Shown here: positions 1 through 12,400 of the stretch, piece after piece
Numbering within the stretch: the first letter of the stretch is position 1
Layout: each line of letters opens with the position of its first letter
NCBI GenBank assembly: GCA_027625915.1
Contig: JANTQA010000030.1
Location: 682,001 to 746,000, forward strand
Direction: 5' to 3'
DNA from: Anaeramoeba flamelloides
Taxonomy: Eukaryota; Metamonada; Anaeramoebidae
Length of the DNA: 64,000 nucleotides
The notes under the pieces: generated by a model
What the model saw: only the letters and a program-made list of their open reading frames with translations
What the model was told of the DNA's origin: nothing
The model's database searches: none
Made by a program: the position numbers and the translations under genes

Positions 1-1042
1 TGGAATGAATCCAAATGATGATAAAACAAAAAAAAAACCCTAATACCAAAAGAAATTTTATATCTTGGTATTTGGTTAGATAAAAAAAACTCATCTAAAA
101 TTTAACTTTGATAAGGTCAATAATAATTTTGAAAAAAATCCTACATATTTTTTAAAGAAAGGAATTTTTCTAATGGGTTAAAAATTCAATTCTTTAAAGC
201 CGTTTTACATAGTCAACTATTATATGGGTTGGAGATATTTGACTTTACAGAATCCGATTTCAAAAAAATTGATATTTGGATTAATAAGAAAATCACAGAA
301 TCGCTTTTAATAAACCCACATTCCCCAAGACTTATCTATAAAACTGAAGCAAAAAATTGATTTGGCAAGAATCACAATTTACAAAAGAAAATTCAAATTA
401 ATTCAAAAATTAAAAATTTTGGGATTTGATAAATTAATAAATCTTCTCCCCCTTCAGAGAAAAAGAAACAGAAAACATTAATTGGAAAGCTCGAAATTTA
501 AAAAGAATTAGAATCTGAACTCGAAGTTTACAGAATTAATCAATTAAAAAAATAGTCCAAGTTGGAAAGTACAAAATTATTTGAAAATAATTTTGATACA
601 GGGTAATATTAACAAACAGCAAAAAATATTTAAAATGGAAGGGTTCAACTTCTATTCTAAAGTTAAGAAATTATACAAATTATCTTAATAGATATTCTTA
701 TTTTATGAACAAAAATAAATCACAATTTTGTCAATTGTGTAAAATAAATAAAGATTTGGATATCATTGAAGATTTGGATCATTTTCTCTGGAACTGCCCA
801 GCCTATGAAAATAATCGGAAAATCTGGATTTCTGAATTAGAAAAAAATAATTTTTCACTTATTTTAAATAATAATAATATTTATAATATTATTAATAAAC
901 AAGATTCAATATCTTTATTAGCTTTAGTAGATAATAAGAGTATGTTTGAATCTATTATACGATTTCTAAATTCAAGTTTAGGAATTCGGGCAAACAAGAG
1001 GAATTCTAAACTCCTCCCTTAAATTACAATAAAAAAAAAAAT
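1..1042 (+). mobile_element. LINE (non-LTR retrotransposon) 3' end, degraded
   Basis: The left edge holds the end of a LINE ORF2. Near 55-90 the reading EILYLGIWLDK is the conserved segment after the reverse-transcriptase palm, and further along LLYGLEIFDF and PRLIYKTE continue the usual C-terminal region through several stops and frame changes. The last open piece (705-1022, 105 aa) carries a CxxC...H...C zinc-knuckle-like motif (CQLC, DHFLWNCPAY), typical of the end of LINE ORF2. An A-rich tail follows the stop at about 1030-1042. The same motif set recurs in the two other LINEs of this window (10.4-12.9 kb and 25.95-28.77 kb), so all three look like one family. The 5' part lies outside the window. 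The element is inactive as it stands. Confidence 0.8.
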
Positions 1043-1141
1043 ATATATTTTTCTTTTACTAATAATATTATTCAATTTTATTTTAATTAAATATTATAAA
1101 AATAATCTTTTAAATTTTACAAAAAAATCATTCATTTAAAG

Positions 1142-1833
1142 AGATCCAAAACAAAAATTTTTTTTAATCAAAGTATAAAATTCCAAATTGTAAGATATTT
1201 CAAAATATTTTCTAGTTTTATTTTTTAATTAAAAAAACTTAAAAGTTAAAAAAATTCATTTCTTTTTTCGCCTATTTTTTGTCTTCTGTTTTATTTTTAT
1301 TTTATTTTTATTAAAAAAAAGTGGGATTATTCATGTGTTACTTTGTTAATTTTCTTTCTTTTTAATTTTCTTTCTTTTTATTTATTTTTTTTTTTTTTTT
1401 TTGTTTTTAAAAATAAATTTAAAATTTGAAATTTTATCAGAAATATAAATCTTGTTCTACCAAATAATAAGGTAAAAAATTGAAATGTGATTTCATTTAT
1501 TTGTTTATTTATCCAAATATTTATATTTTATTTATTTTTTTTTTCAAAAAAACACAATTTTCAATAAAAAAGAACAATTATTTTTTGATTTTAAAATTAA
1601 TTTTATACGAAATAAACACAATCAATAAAATTAAATTTCAAATTATTAATTAATTTTCAATATTTTTGATCTTTTTTTAACAAAATTTTTATTAATTTAT
1701 TCAAAGTTGGTGATAGATTTCGTGGATTATACCGCATGTATTACAAGTAATATAATATTTTATAAATCTTTCTTTCTTTTTCTTTTTTGATTCTTTTTTT
1801 TTCTCTTCTCATTAAATAATTAAAATGTATTTG

Positions 1834-1866
<33 letters not shown>

Positions 1867-3967
1867 CAAGTGATACAATCAATATTATTATTTTTTGATC
1901 TTGATCAAAGAGAACAATTTGAACAATTAGTATATTACAATTTTAAAGAAGTCCAAACACATTCTAAGCAAGATACAATAATCTTATTAGTTGGGCATTC
2001 GAGATTTGATAAAAGTGAAACAAAAAAAAGAAGAGCTGTTTCAAAAAAAGAATCAATTGTTTGAATTTTTTTTCTTTTTTATTTGAATTTTTTTTGATTC
2101 TTTATTTTGATGATCTTTTCTTTCAATTTTTTGTTTTTTAAGGTTGGTAAATGTGATAATTTTTTTTTCTTTTAAATGACAAAAAATTTGTTTGTATCAG
2201 TTTAATGTAATTCAAGGATTTGAGTGTTTTTCAGAAATTTTGTTAATTTTTCCAAATCACAATTTTAATTTTCTTTTAAAAAAAAAAAAAACAGTAAACT
2301 TCAAAAATTAATTCTTTTTCAGTCAAAGGGGTTCATTTTTATTAAAGAAATATCACTAATTCTATGAGTTTAACACGTATTCTTCTCAAAATAAATTTTC
2401 AAGTTTTAGATCTGATCATTTTTTCTATCTAGTAATTTTTTTTTTTATTGTTTTTCAATTTTTTTTTCTTTTTCTTTTTTTTTTTTATTTAAAAAAGCTA
2501 ATTTGAAAAAAAAAATGTTTGAAACTCCAAATTTAACATTCAGAAAAATGAGACCATGTAATTTTTTTTTTTAAAATTAATATATTTACTATTATAAAAT
2601 CTTATTGTCAACAATTTTAATTTTCCAAAAGAAATTGAGTAATTTTTTTCATGACGATATTTCAATGAAAAGAGTCCCCAATAATTTTTTAACATACATT
2701 TTATTTTTGTCAAAAATTTATAGTTTATTCAGGTATTTCCTTTATGAATATCAACTCTAATTTAAAGTTTTATTTATCTTTTATTTCTGAACAATCGTAA
2801 ATTGGTTTATTAAAAAAAAGGTGACTTTTTCATTTTTAACTGGGCACCTTTGAGTGAAATAGAGTTTATTTTACAAACTTTAAATAATATTATTTAATAA
2901 CTTAATTAAAATTAGATAAAGTTTTTCATATTTAAATCTTTTGAATAAAATAATCTTTCTAAAAAAATTTCTAACAATTAAATTTTTTCGATCAAAATAA
3001 ATATATATATATATATATATATTAACAACTTCTATAAAAAAAACTTAAAAGGAATTTGCAAAAGAAAATGGGATGAAATATATTGAAGCAAATTCGAAAA
3101 CTGGAAAAAATGTTCCAAATGTCTTTGTAGGAAATTTAATGCTTCTTTATGATCAATTTATTGAGCAAAATTTTCCAAAATATTCTTTTTTCAAACAATC
3201 TGAGAAATATTTCAAAGATTGTCAACTTTTAACAATTCAACAAGATTTTATCAATTTTTATAACAAACAAGAATTTTGTGATTTTGAAATTAAAAAGATT
3301 AAATGTCACAAATTAATTGTTGAATTAAGAACCAAACAAACAATCAAAAAAAATAGAAGAAATTTTAACAAATGAAGAAATTGAAAATATCAAATTATTT
3401 TTCAAATGGATTTATGGGAACAGACCTAAACAATCTGAATTCCTTTCCATTTCTCATATTTTTGAAAAAATCAATATTCAATTTTTTGACCTAAATTTCA
3501 AAAAGACTTTTTTAAATGATTTATCCAACTTGTATAAAGATAATAATTCAAAAGATTTCACAATCAAAATCAAAGAGGAATTATCAGATGAATCATCAAA
3601 TGAATCATCAAATGAATCTTTCAATGAATCAATAAAAGTTCATAAAATAATATTATTGATCCGAAGTGAATTGTTTAGAAATATGTTTAACAGTATTGAA
3701 GACAAAAATATCACATCCATTTTTGATTACAGTGGCAAATCATATGAAACACTCAAATGTTTAATCAATTATTTTTATACTGACAAATTGGTTTTCAAAG
3801 ATGGCGATGATCCTGATCTTATTTGTGAAGAACTTGAAGATGCAATTGAATATTTTCAACTTAACATCAAATCAAATTTAAAGCAATTAATAAAAAATGA
3901 TTGTAAAATTATTAAATTTTATTTGTTATATTTCTGCATTTATTTTTTGAAAAAAATGAAAAATTAA
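1142..3967 (+). pseudogene. Rab-like/BTB/BTB gene, 5'-truncated broken copy (copy A)
   Basis: This is a second copy of the gene at 6426-16355. Recognisable exon pieces are 1142-1189 (matches exon 3, ends IKFQI before GTAAGA), 1322-1337 (WDYSC, matches the 16-nt microexon), 1707-1746 (GDRFRGLYRMYY, a classic Rab switch II), 1871-2058 (ILLFFDLDQRE to SKKESI) and 3052-3967 (end of the GTPase fold and two BTB domains). Exons 1 and 2 are missing: the homology to copy B begins about 50 bp after the LINE tail at 1042. The microexon donor has become TTACTT instead of GTACTT, the start of the 1871 exon is two bases short relative to copy B, and an eight-A run at 3346-3353 (seven in copy B) shifts the BTB frame, so only 3073-3375 and 3530-3967 remain as open pieces. 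The last exon is nearly identical to that of copy B. It could still be transcribed, but no full protein is possible. Confidence 0.75.
3000..3022. repeat. TA dinucleotide microsatellite
   Basis: An uninterrupted TA run lies about 30 bp before the last exon of copy A. It marks the left limit of the segment that is nearly identical to 15.48-16.44 kb. Confidence 0.9.
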
Positions 3968-6425
3968 TTAATCAAAAAAAAAAAAAATAAAAAAAAAATA
4001 TTATTAAATCATAACTTTATAACTTTTTTTTGTTATAAATTGTATTAAAAAATTTGTAATATATTTCATAACTATTATAAAATCTATTATTTATGAAATA
4101 ATAAATTTATAAAACATGTTATAGTAGTGTTTTAAAATAATGATAATGAAGTTGAATAAATTATAATTACAATTTTAAAAAGAAATTCTTGATTAATTAT
4201 ATTTTAAGAGAAGTAAACATAAAATGAAATTCTATTCACATAAATTATTAGAAAAGATTAATAAAATAAAAATAAAAATAAAAATCTTCTTAATGGTTTG
4301 AATTTATTATTTTTTAAAGAGAAAAATTAAAAATGAAAGTAAGTAAGAATATGTTTATTCGTTCAAGCTAATGTTATATTTATTTGAAATGTAATTTATA
4401 TTTATTTATAAATAATTTAATTGTAGAATTTGACAAGTTGTTATTTATGTGAAGCTTGAATTTTGAATTTTAAAGGGAATTAATTTTATCTGTTTCTGTC
4501 AAGTTTTTTTTTTTTTCATTTAAATTATTTAAATCATTTTTACTTATAATTAGAAGAAAAAAATAAGAAAGGAATAAAGTGAAGAAAAAGTTTTAGAAAA
4601 ATTTAAGTTCTAAAAAATTGATTTAAAATTAAAATAAAATATTTTGCAATTTATTTTACATTTTATTTTTTTAATATTTAACAGAAATATGGAAAGAAAA
4701 TTTTTACTATTTTTCTCAAAATTTAATAAATATGTTAGTTTCAATAATACTGATATCCGAATATGCGATAATAAACTGGGAATTATTAATAATTTTGGAA
4801 TTAATAAAACTTTCAATAAAATAGTTTAGAAAAATATATTTAATTATTAATAATTGATACTTTATATAATTAAAAAAATCGATCAAAATATTTATATTAA
4901 AGGGATTTTTACTACAATTTGAATGTTTTTTTCTGGGATATAAGGTGAATATAATAATATTAATATGGGAAGGGTTTTTTTTTTTCAATTTTCTCTTTTT
5001 AAGATCAGTTGTTAAATCAAAGATCTATAGAATTTTTTTTGATTTTTTTTTATTTATTTTTGTTTTCCTTCTTCCTTTCAAAATTCGGTTTCTTCAGAAC
5101 AATACGTTGAGTATTTTTTGAGAAGAGGTCTATTTTCGAATCAACTATATAATCACATCAGTGGTCACCATTCAAATCACTGAATAATATAATATATAAT
5201 CATATTACGAATGAAAAAATTCGATAAATATATTGAATTACTTTTTGACTTTAAATTTTAATGATCAATTTGAAATAAAAAATATTGAAAAAAAATAAAG
5301 AGAAGAAAAAAATCTAAATTGTAGTTGAGTTAGAACCTTTCTTTTTTCTGGTTTGAGAAATCAAAATAAAGAGATAAATCTTGGACTTCATTATGTTTTT
5401 TTTCAATTCAAAAAACATTGCAACAAATACGATTTATTAAAATAAGGAAAGCTATGAACAAAATAATAGGTTTTTTTTTTCAATTTCTGAATGATTAAAT
5501 CTCATCATTGAAACCAACTATAAATGAAAATTCCACTTTTATTGTCTTAATGACTTTTTTTTTATTTTATTAGTAATTTATCTAAAAACAAACCAAAAAC
5601 AAAGAAGACATAATTTTATAATGCTTCCTTTTTACAACATATTATTGTTTAATTCTTGAAAACAATCGTTTACCAACCAAATACAACATTTATTAGATTT
5701 TTAAAAGTGTTCTTGTAAAGCATAAATTAAAAAAGATTCTAAAACAAAACCCAATTATTAAAAATTGATAGTGTGTAGATTTTTGTTGTTTTTGAGTTAA
5801 TTTGAACAAATGGCCATCTGAGTCAAAAAAAGATCTTGTTTACTAAATGATCCTTTTTTATATAGAATTCAAAAATAAAAAAAATCAAATTAAAAAAAAA
5901 TATGACATAATAAACATTCTGTTGAGTTAATCTTCTTGTTGGTTTTTTAATTTTACAAAAAGCTCATTGGTTTTTGAAAAAAAGATAATTCATAATGAAG
6001 AATCTCAATGACTTTTATTCTTGAATTTTTTTAAATTGACTGATAATATTCTTTAGGTAAACTTATTATAGTCAACAAAACATTTTCGTTTCGGCACTTA
6101 ACGAATCAATAAAAGAATAAAATCTTTATAAAGTGCTCAATAATTATGTTTCTCAATTTCAAAACGTTTTATTCGTTTTTCTATTTTTTGTTTTTGAACA
6201 AAAAACTCAAATTAAGGTCAATCCCTAAAACTAGAACAAAAGAACACAATATTCAAATTTAAAAACCACCTCTTCAATCTTTGGGTCAGTTATCATTTTG
6301 GTCAAAAAACAATGTTTTTTAAAAAAAAGTTCCAAATTTTTCCAACATTTTTTTCAATTTATCTTTTGACATTTTTTCATATTCAAACCCAAAAGAGGTA
6401 ATTCTTATTGTAAGTCTAAACCCAG
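3968..6425. other. Intergenic, no gene seen
   Basis: A/T-rich sequence with short open frames on both strands that show no family resemblance. A stretch near 4700-4750 resembles 45762-45812. I see no RNA gene or clear element here. Confidence 0.5.
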
Positions 6426-9400
6426 ATGGGAAACAAACAACCAAGAAAAAATGATCTTAAAATAAATAATAACCCAATAGAATCAAAAATTTTGGAACAA
6501 TACCAAAACAGATCAATTACTTCTCTTTCAAAAGAAGAAAAAAAAGAAATCCAAGATCAGCTTTGGCTAAAATTTTGTGAGTCAGAGTTTGAGAAAGGAG
6601 GAAATTCATTTAGTTGGACAATATTGGTTGTTCGAAACTTTTCTGCTCAATCAGATCTTATAAACAGTTATGTAAATCAAATAATTTTCTTTTTTTTATT
6701 TTTCTTCTTTTTTTTAATTTTTCTTTTTTATTTCAATGAGCAATTACAAATGTTAGAAAACCATTAGAACCATTACTAAAAAAACATTTTAAAGAGAAAA
6801 TATCTTGAAAAAGTGATCTTTATATTTTTAGGCAAATTCCAAAATAACTCGAAATAAAAAATACAAAATAATCCTGAAATTCTTTGATTTTTGAAAGGGG
6901 AAAAAATATCAAGTGCTTATCTTTTTTCTATTCTTCAATTTGAATTTTATTTCAGTTTCTTTCAGCAAAATATTCCCAGGTTGTAACTATATAAAAAAGA
7001 ACCAAACAAATAAATAGAGATTACAAATTATACTTTAATTTATTTTAAAACATTCTTACTGATATTTGAACATTAAAGGTGAAATATTTTCACCTCGTTC
7101 TTGTTTTACAATTCTTCAGAGAATCTCATTTCGGATTTTGGTTTCATACAAATGATGGGCAAAATATTCCTTAAAACGAAAATATAGAGATCAAAAATTT
7201 CTTCCTTTTTCTTTGAAAGATAATTGTTAAGTTAAATATGAAAATAAAAATGAAGTGAAAATTTTGTCCAATTTATTATTCAAACACCAGTAAATAAATT
7301 GTACAAAAGAAAAATTAATTCGGGTTTATCATTCAAATCAGTTTTAAAAAAATAGCCAAGTAGTTAATATAAGGTACTCTTATTTCTGATTTGTTTTGGA
7401 AATAAAACGAGAGTTGAAATTTGTAGAAAATAAAAATTTTTATAAATTGAACTAAATTATGACTGTAAAAAAATTATAATTTTAATATTTAGTTCTTCCA
7501 CTAGAAAAATTTGTTTTTCATCAAAAAACAAAATAAAAAAAAGTAAAAAAAAAAATTGGTACATTTATTATGAAATTTAGTATATAAGGTACTTATATTT
7601 CTGATATGTATTGGAAATAAAAGAAGAGTTGAATTTTGGAGAAATTGAAAAATGGTTTAATTTTAATAAGTAAGTTTCCACCCTTGAAAGTGTTGAGTTA
7701 TTTTGTTATTCCACTTTCACTTTTCAAAAAAACTTTTCAATATGAAGAAATTGGACAAAAAAAAAATACATTTTTTTGGAAATAACTTTGAGTAGTGAAG
7801 AGGAAGAGAATCTCAATTATCTCAAGAATAATACCCACTTCATGAATTTTTTTATCAATTTTTATCATTGGTTTAAAATGTTCTGAACTATAATTAAATC
7901 ACCAAGAGGATATTTCTGAAAAAGATTGTCTATTTTATAGCTATCAAGGCAGAATTTCAATTTTCTTTTTGAGTAAAAAAAGTACACTTAAGTGGGTTTT
8001 TGAAACTTGTACAATATATGATACACTATTTTGGGAATGGTAAGTTATATATAATTTTATCTAAACTATTTTTTCAAAAAAATTGACTCACTTTATAATG
8101 TTAATCAAAGTTGTTTTGAGGGTTTATTTATGTATTCTTATCAAAAAAAAAAAAAATAATTTCAAATTTTTGGATCAGAAGCGTTTTTTCGAATTTTGCT
8201 AATTTTAGTTTTTCTAATTTTTTTTTATATTTATTTTTCTTTTTCTTTATCGAAGAATTTTTCTTTTGTTTTTCCTTTTTATTTTTTTTTTTTTACTTTT
8301 TTTCTGATTAATTTTTATTTTTGTTGCATTAATCAAGTGGAAAAAAAAAAAGATCTTCAAAAAGACAAATAATTACTCAGAACATTTAGAATCTGTAATT
8401 TCTTTTAAAATGAATTGAATTATTGGCAAAAAATCTTGTTTTTAACTTTTTTTTCAGTGAAAGTTCAGTAATAAAAAATTTGTAATGTTGATTTCAAAAC
8501 TTGTGAATTAAATTTTTTTTAGTTTTTGGTTTTATTTCTTTTTTTTTTTTTATTAAAATATCAGACTTTTATTTATTTAGAATTATTTAAAAGTGAATTA
8601 AAAATCAGATTTAATTATTTTTTGTTCTTGAATATTAAGGGATATATATATTAACAATATATTATTTCCAGTGAGTCACAATTTTTGAAATTGTAATTAG
8701 TTAATTCTTAATTTATTGTGGGTATATTATAACTATTTCCACCACAGTATACATAAATCAATGTACTTTTTCCATTTTTTACCCCAAAAATCATAATTTC
8801 ACTGAAATTTCAATTCATTTATTGTTTTTTTTCATTGTATCATATTTTATTAGCTATTTTTTTTTTTTTTTGTAGTATTTTTATTATTCTATGACAGTAA
8901 AAATTCTATTCAATTTTTTAAAAGAACTTTATTGTTAATGAATATAATAAGCCAAAGAATGATTTTTTTTTAGTTTATTTTTTTTTTTTTGAAATAAAAC
9001 AAACAAAACTTCATAAATTAAAATTAAAAAAAAAACAAAAAAAAGGGTTTTAATTATTTTTTTTCTTTTAAGAAACCAATGTCCTTAATTATTCTCTCAT
9101 TTAAAATTATTTTCTAATATTTAAAATAAAAATAACTTTAAAGGTGGGAAAACCTCGTGGTAAAGGTTATCTTGGTTCTATCGGAATAGATTTTGTAAAA
9201 ATTTTCTTTTAATTTAATAATTTTATTAATTTCTCTTTTTAAATCTATTTTTGTTTTAAAACAAATTTATGAACTATTATTTTAATTATATATTATCTTT
9301 ATTCTCTGAATTTTACTCAAAAAATAATTCATTTAAAGAGATTAAAAACAAAAAATATTTTTAATCAAAGTATAAAATTCCAAATTGTAAGATATTTCAA

Positions 9401-12400
9401 AATATTTTCTAGTTTTCTTTTTTTTTTTCATTAAAAAACTTAAAAAAATAAAAAAATCATTTCATTTTTCTCTTATTTTTGATATTCTTGTTTATTTTTC
9501 TTTTATTATTTTTTTAAAAGTGGGATTATCCATGTGGTACTTTGTTAATTTTCTTTCTTTTTTTTTTACTTAATATTTTTTATTTTTGTTTTTTTTTTTT
9601 TGAAATAAATTTAAAATTTGAATTTTTATCAGAAATATAAATATATTTCTACCAAATAATAAGGTAAAAAATTGAAATGTGATTTCATTTTTATATTGAT
9701 TTATTTATCCAAATATTTATATTATTTTTTTTTTTTTTTTTTTTTCAAAAAAAACAATTTTCAATGAATAACAAACCAGTTTTTAATTTTATGTTAAATT
9801 AATAATATATAAACATAAATCAATAAAAAAAAATTCAAATTATTCAAATAATTTTCAAAATTATTGGTATTTCTATACAAAACTTATTAATGTATTAACA
9901 GATTGGTCAATACAGTCAATGATGCCTTTTATTTTTGAGTAAAATAATTTTGAATTCATCTTTCTTTCTTTTGTTTTTCTTTTGTAATTTTTTATCATTA
10001 ACTAATAATATTTATTTTTATTAAAAAATCATAAATAAATAAAAATCAGTGGAAAAAAATCAATATTATTAGTTTTTGATCTTGTTCGTAGAGATAAATT
10101 TAAAAAAATGCATAGATATATTAAAGAAGTCCAAACACATTCTAAGCAAGATACAATAATCTTATTAGTTGGGCATTCAAAATTAGATATCAGTGAAACG
10201 AAAAAAAGAAGAAATGTTTCAAAAAAAGAAGCAATTGTTTGAATTTACCTTTCTTTTTTTCTTTCAAATTTTACTTTTTTTATTATTTTTTTTAAAAAAA
10301 AATTTTCTTTTTTTTTTTCATTATTGAGGAAGAAGTGTAATTTACACTCTAGATACCCTTATACTTGAATTTACTTTCAGAAATTTAAGCGTAAAATCTA
10401 TGATTTTACGATTATTGTTTAATGAAAATGTCTCAAACTGTCACAGTTTAAAATTATTTCATTAAAATTTAATTTTTTTAATTTGTTTTGAAATATAAAT
10501 CTTTTTTTTTTCATAGGAAGTACTTACCCATAAAAAATGATCAATATTTTCTATAATGCCCTTTTACTTATATTTTAAACATATAGGACATTAGGTATTT
10601 GTATTTTTTTTTTCATAACATAGTAATATCTATTTAAGCAGTTTGTAAACGACCTAAATTTTAACAATATTGAACTTGATGGATAGCTTGAATATTTTTG
10701 GGTTTTAAATGAATTATTTTGATATTTTATTGTTGTGAAATATTTTTGGACCTTTCAACTTGTAGAATTGGCAACTCATTGTATTTATATTTATAATTTT
10801 CTTTTTGAAGAATCTTTAGGTTTTTTGAATTCCAATTAATTTTATTGTTGGTTCTTTGATTGAATTTTATTAATTTTTCCAGATAAGGCAGCCTTAATTC
10901 TTTTAATTTGTTTTTGAATTTAAATTTCTTTCTATTTATTGATATTACCAAATTTTCGAATAAAAATTCATTTTGTATATAAGAACTGGCGGGTTTCTAT
11001 TTATTTTGTATATTTCAGTAATACATGAATTTATCCAAGAATTTAAATAATTTATCGTTGTTATTTTATAATTATATATTTCTCATCCATATGTTAATTG
11101 GATTAATATAAAAGATTTAAGTAGTCTAATTTTCAAATTATTTGTTAATAGATCGTTATTGAATAATTGTTTGCAGTTATTGTATGTTTCTTTAGATTTC
11201 TTTCAATTATACATTAAATGTGAAATTTTATCTAAATAAATTCCTAAATAATTAATTTTTGATAAATCTTGTGAAATTTACGTTTTGTCTTAATTTGGTT
11301 TTAATCCAAATTGAGTTATTATTTGATATATTAAAATTAATTTTTCATTTATTTGATTTATATTTCCTTTTATAATTAAAATTAAATCATCTGCAAACAT
11401 TTTACAATGGTTTGTTAATGGTATGATTTTTAATAAAATAAAATGTGAAATAAGAGCAAATATGATATGCTGTAATAGATCCCCTTGTAATATACCAAGC
11501 CGCTTACCTTGATAATATTTTAATAAAAAAGTTTTTATAATTGTATTTAAAATAATTTCTTTATTTTTTTTCTAATTATTTTAAAATTAATCAAATCAAT
11601 ATTTTTTGCTATATCAATCATTATAATATATGTTTTATTATTTTCATTTTCATTATTTGATTTTATTTTATTATAAATATTCAAGAAATTTAATACTGCA
11701 ATGCGGGTATCAAATTTTTTTCGAAAACCAAATTGCGATTTATTATAAACTCCAACAAGGACAAATTAATTTATATAACATTTTTAGAAATAATCTTGGT
11801 AAAATTTGGTTAATTGGTATCGGTCTATAATTCAAAGCTACTCCTTCATCTCCTTTTTTATGAATAAATAGAATTGATCCTTTTTTGATATATTTGATCG
11901 TTTTATCTTAGGATTTATTAACCAATTATTAAATATAGTTTGAATTGTAGTTAAAAAACTTTTATAATTTTTGTAATTTGTTGATTTGGAATTTAACTCA
12001 TTTTCCTCATTAATAATAAGTTTTAAATTCTCAATTTTTTGAAATCCTTTAACTGATTTGTTTTTTAAATAATTAATTGTGTTTTTAATTTTTTCCATTA
12101 GGAAAAATGTATTGATTTTCAACTCTTTTAAATTAGTTATTTTGAGATTTTTTATATAATCAAAAATCTTTTTACTTGGTTCTTTTGAATTTTCCTTAAT
12201 ATAACCTAAATATTCATCATTCATATTTTTTTTAGTTAAAATCATACACATTTTTTTTATCCCTTATTAAATTGATTTTTTTCCAAAAAGTTTTGTTACC
12301 GATAAATTCTAAGTTTATTTCTTGGATAAATTTATTTCAAGATTCTTTGTTCATTTTTTTTAATTCAAATAATTAAAATTGGATTATTTAAAAGGTCATT

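Noticed and set aside
3530-3967. Stand-alone BTB gene in copy A
   Set aside because: It is the second half of the last exon, displaced by the A-run indel; no independent promoter or start is evident.
6426-6767. Single-exon 113-aa myristoylated protein
   Set aside because: The tail after residue 82 is Phe-rich intron read-through; a GTAAAT donor and the Rab strand-1 pattern fit a first exon instead.
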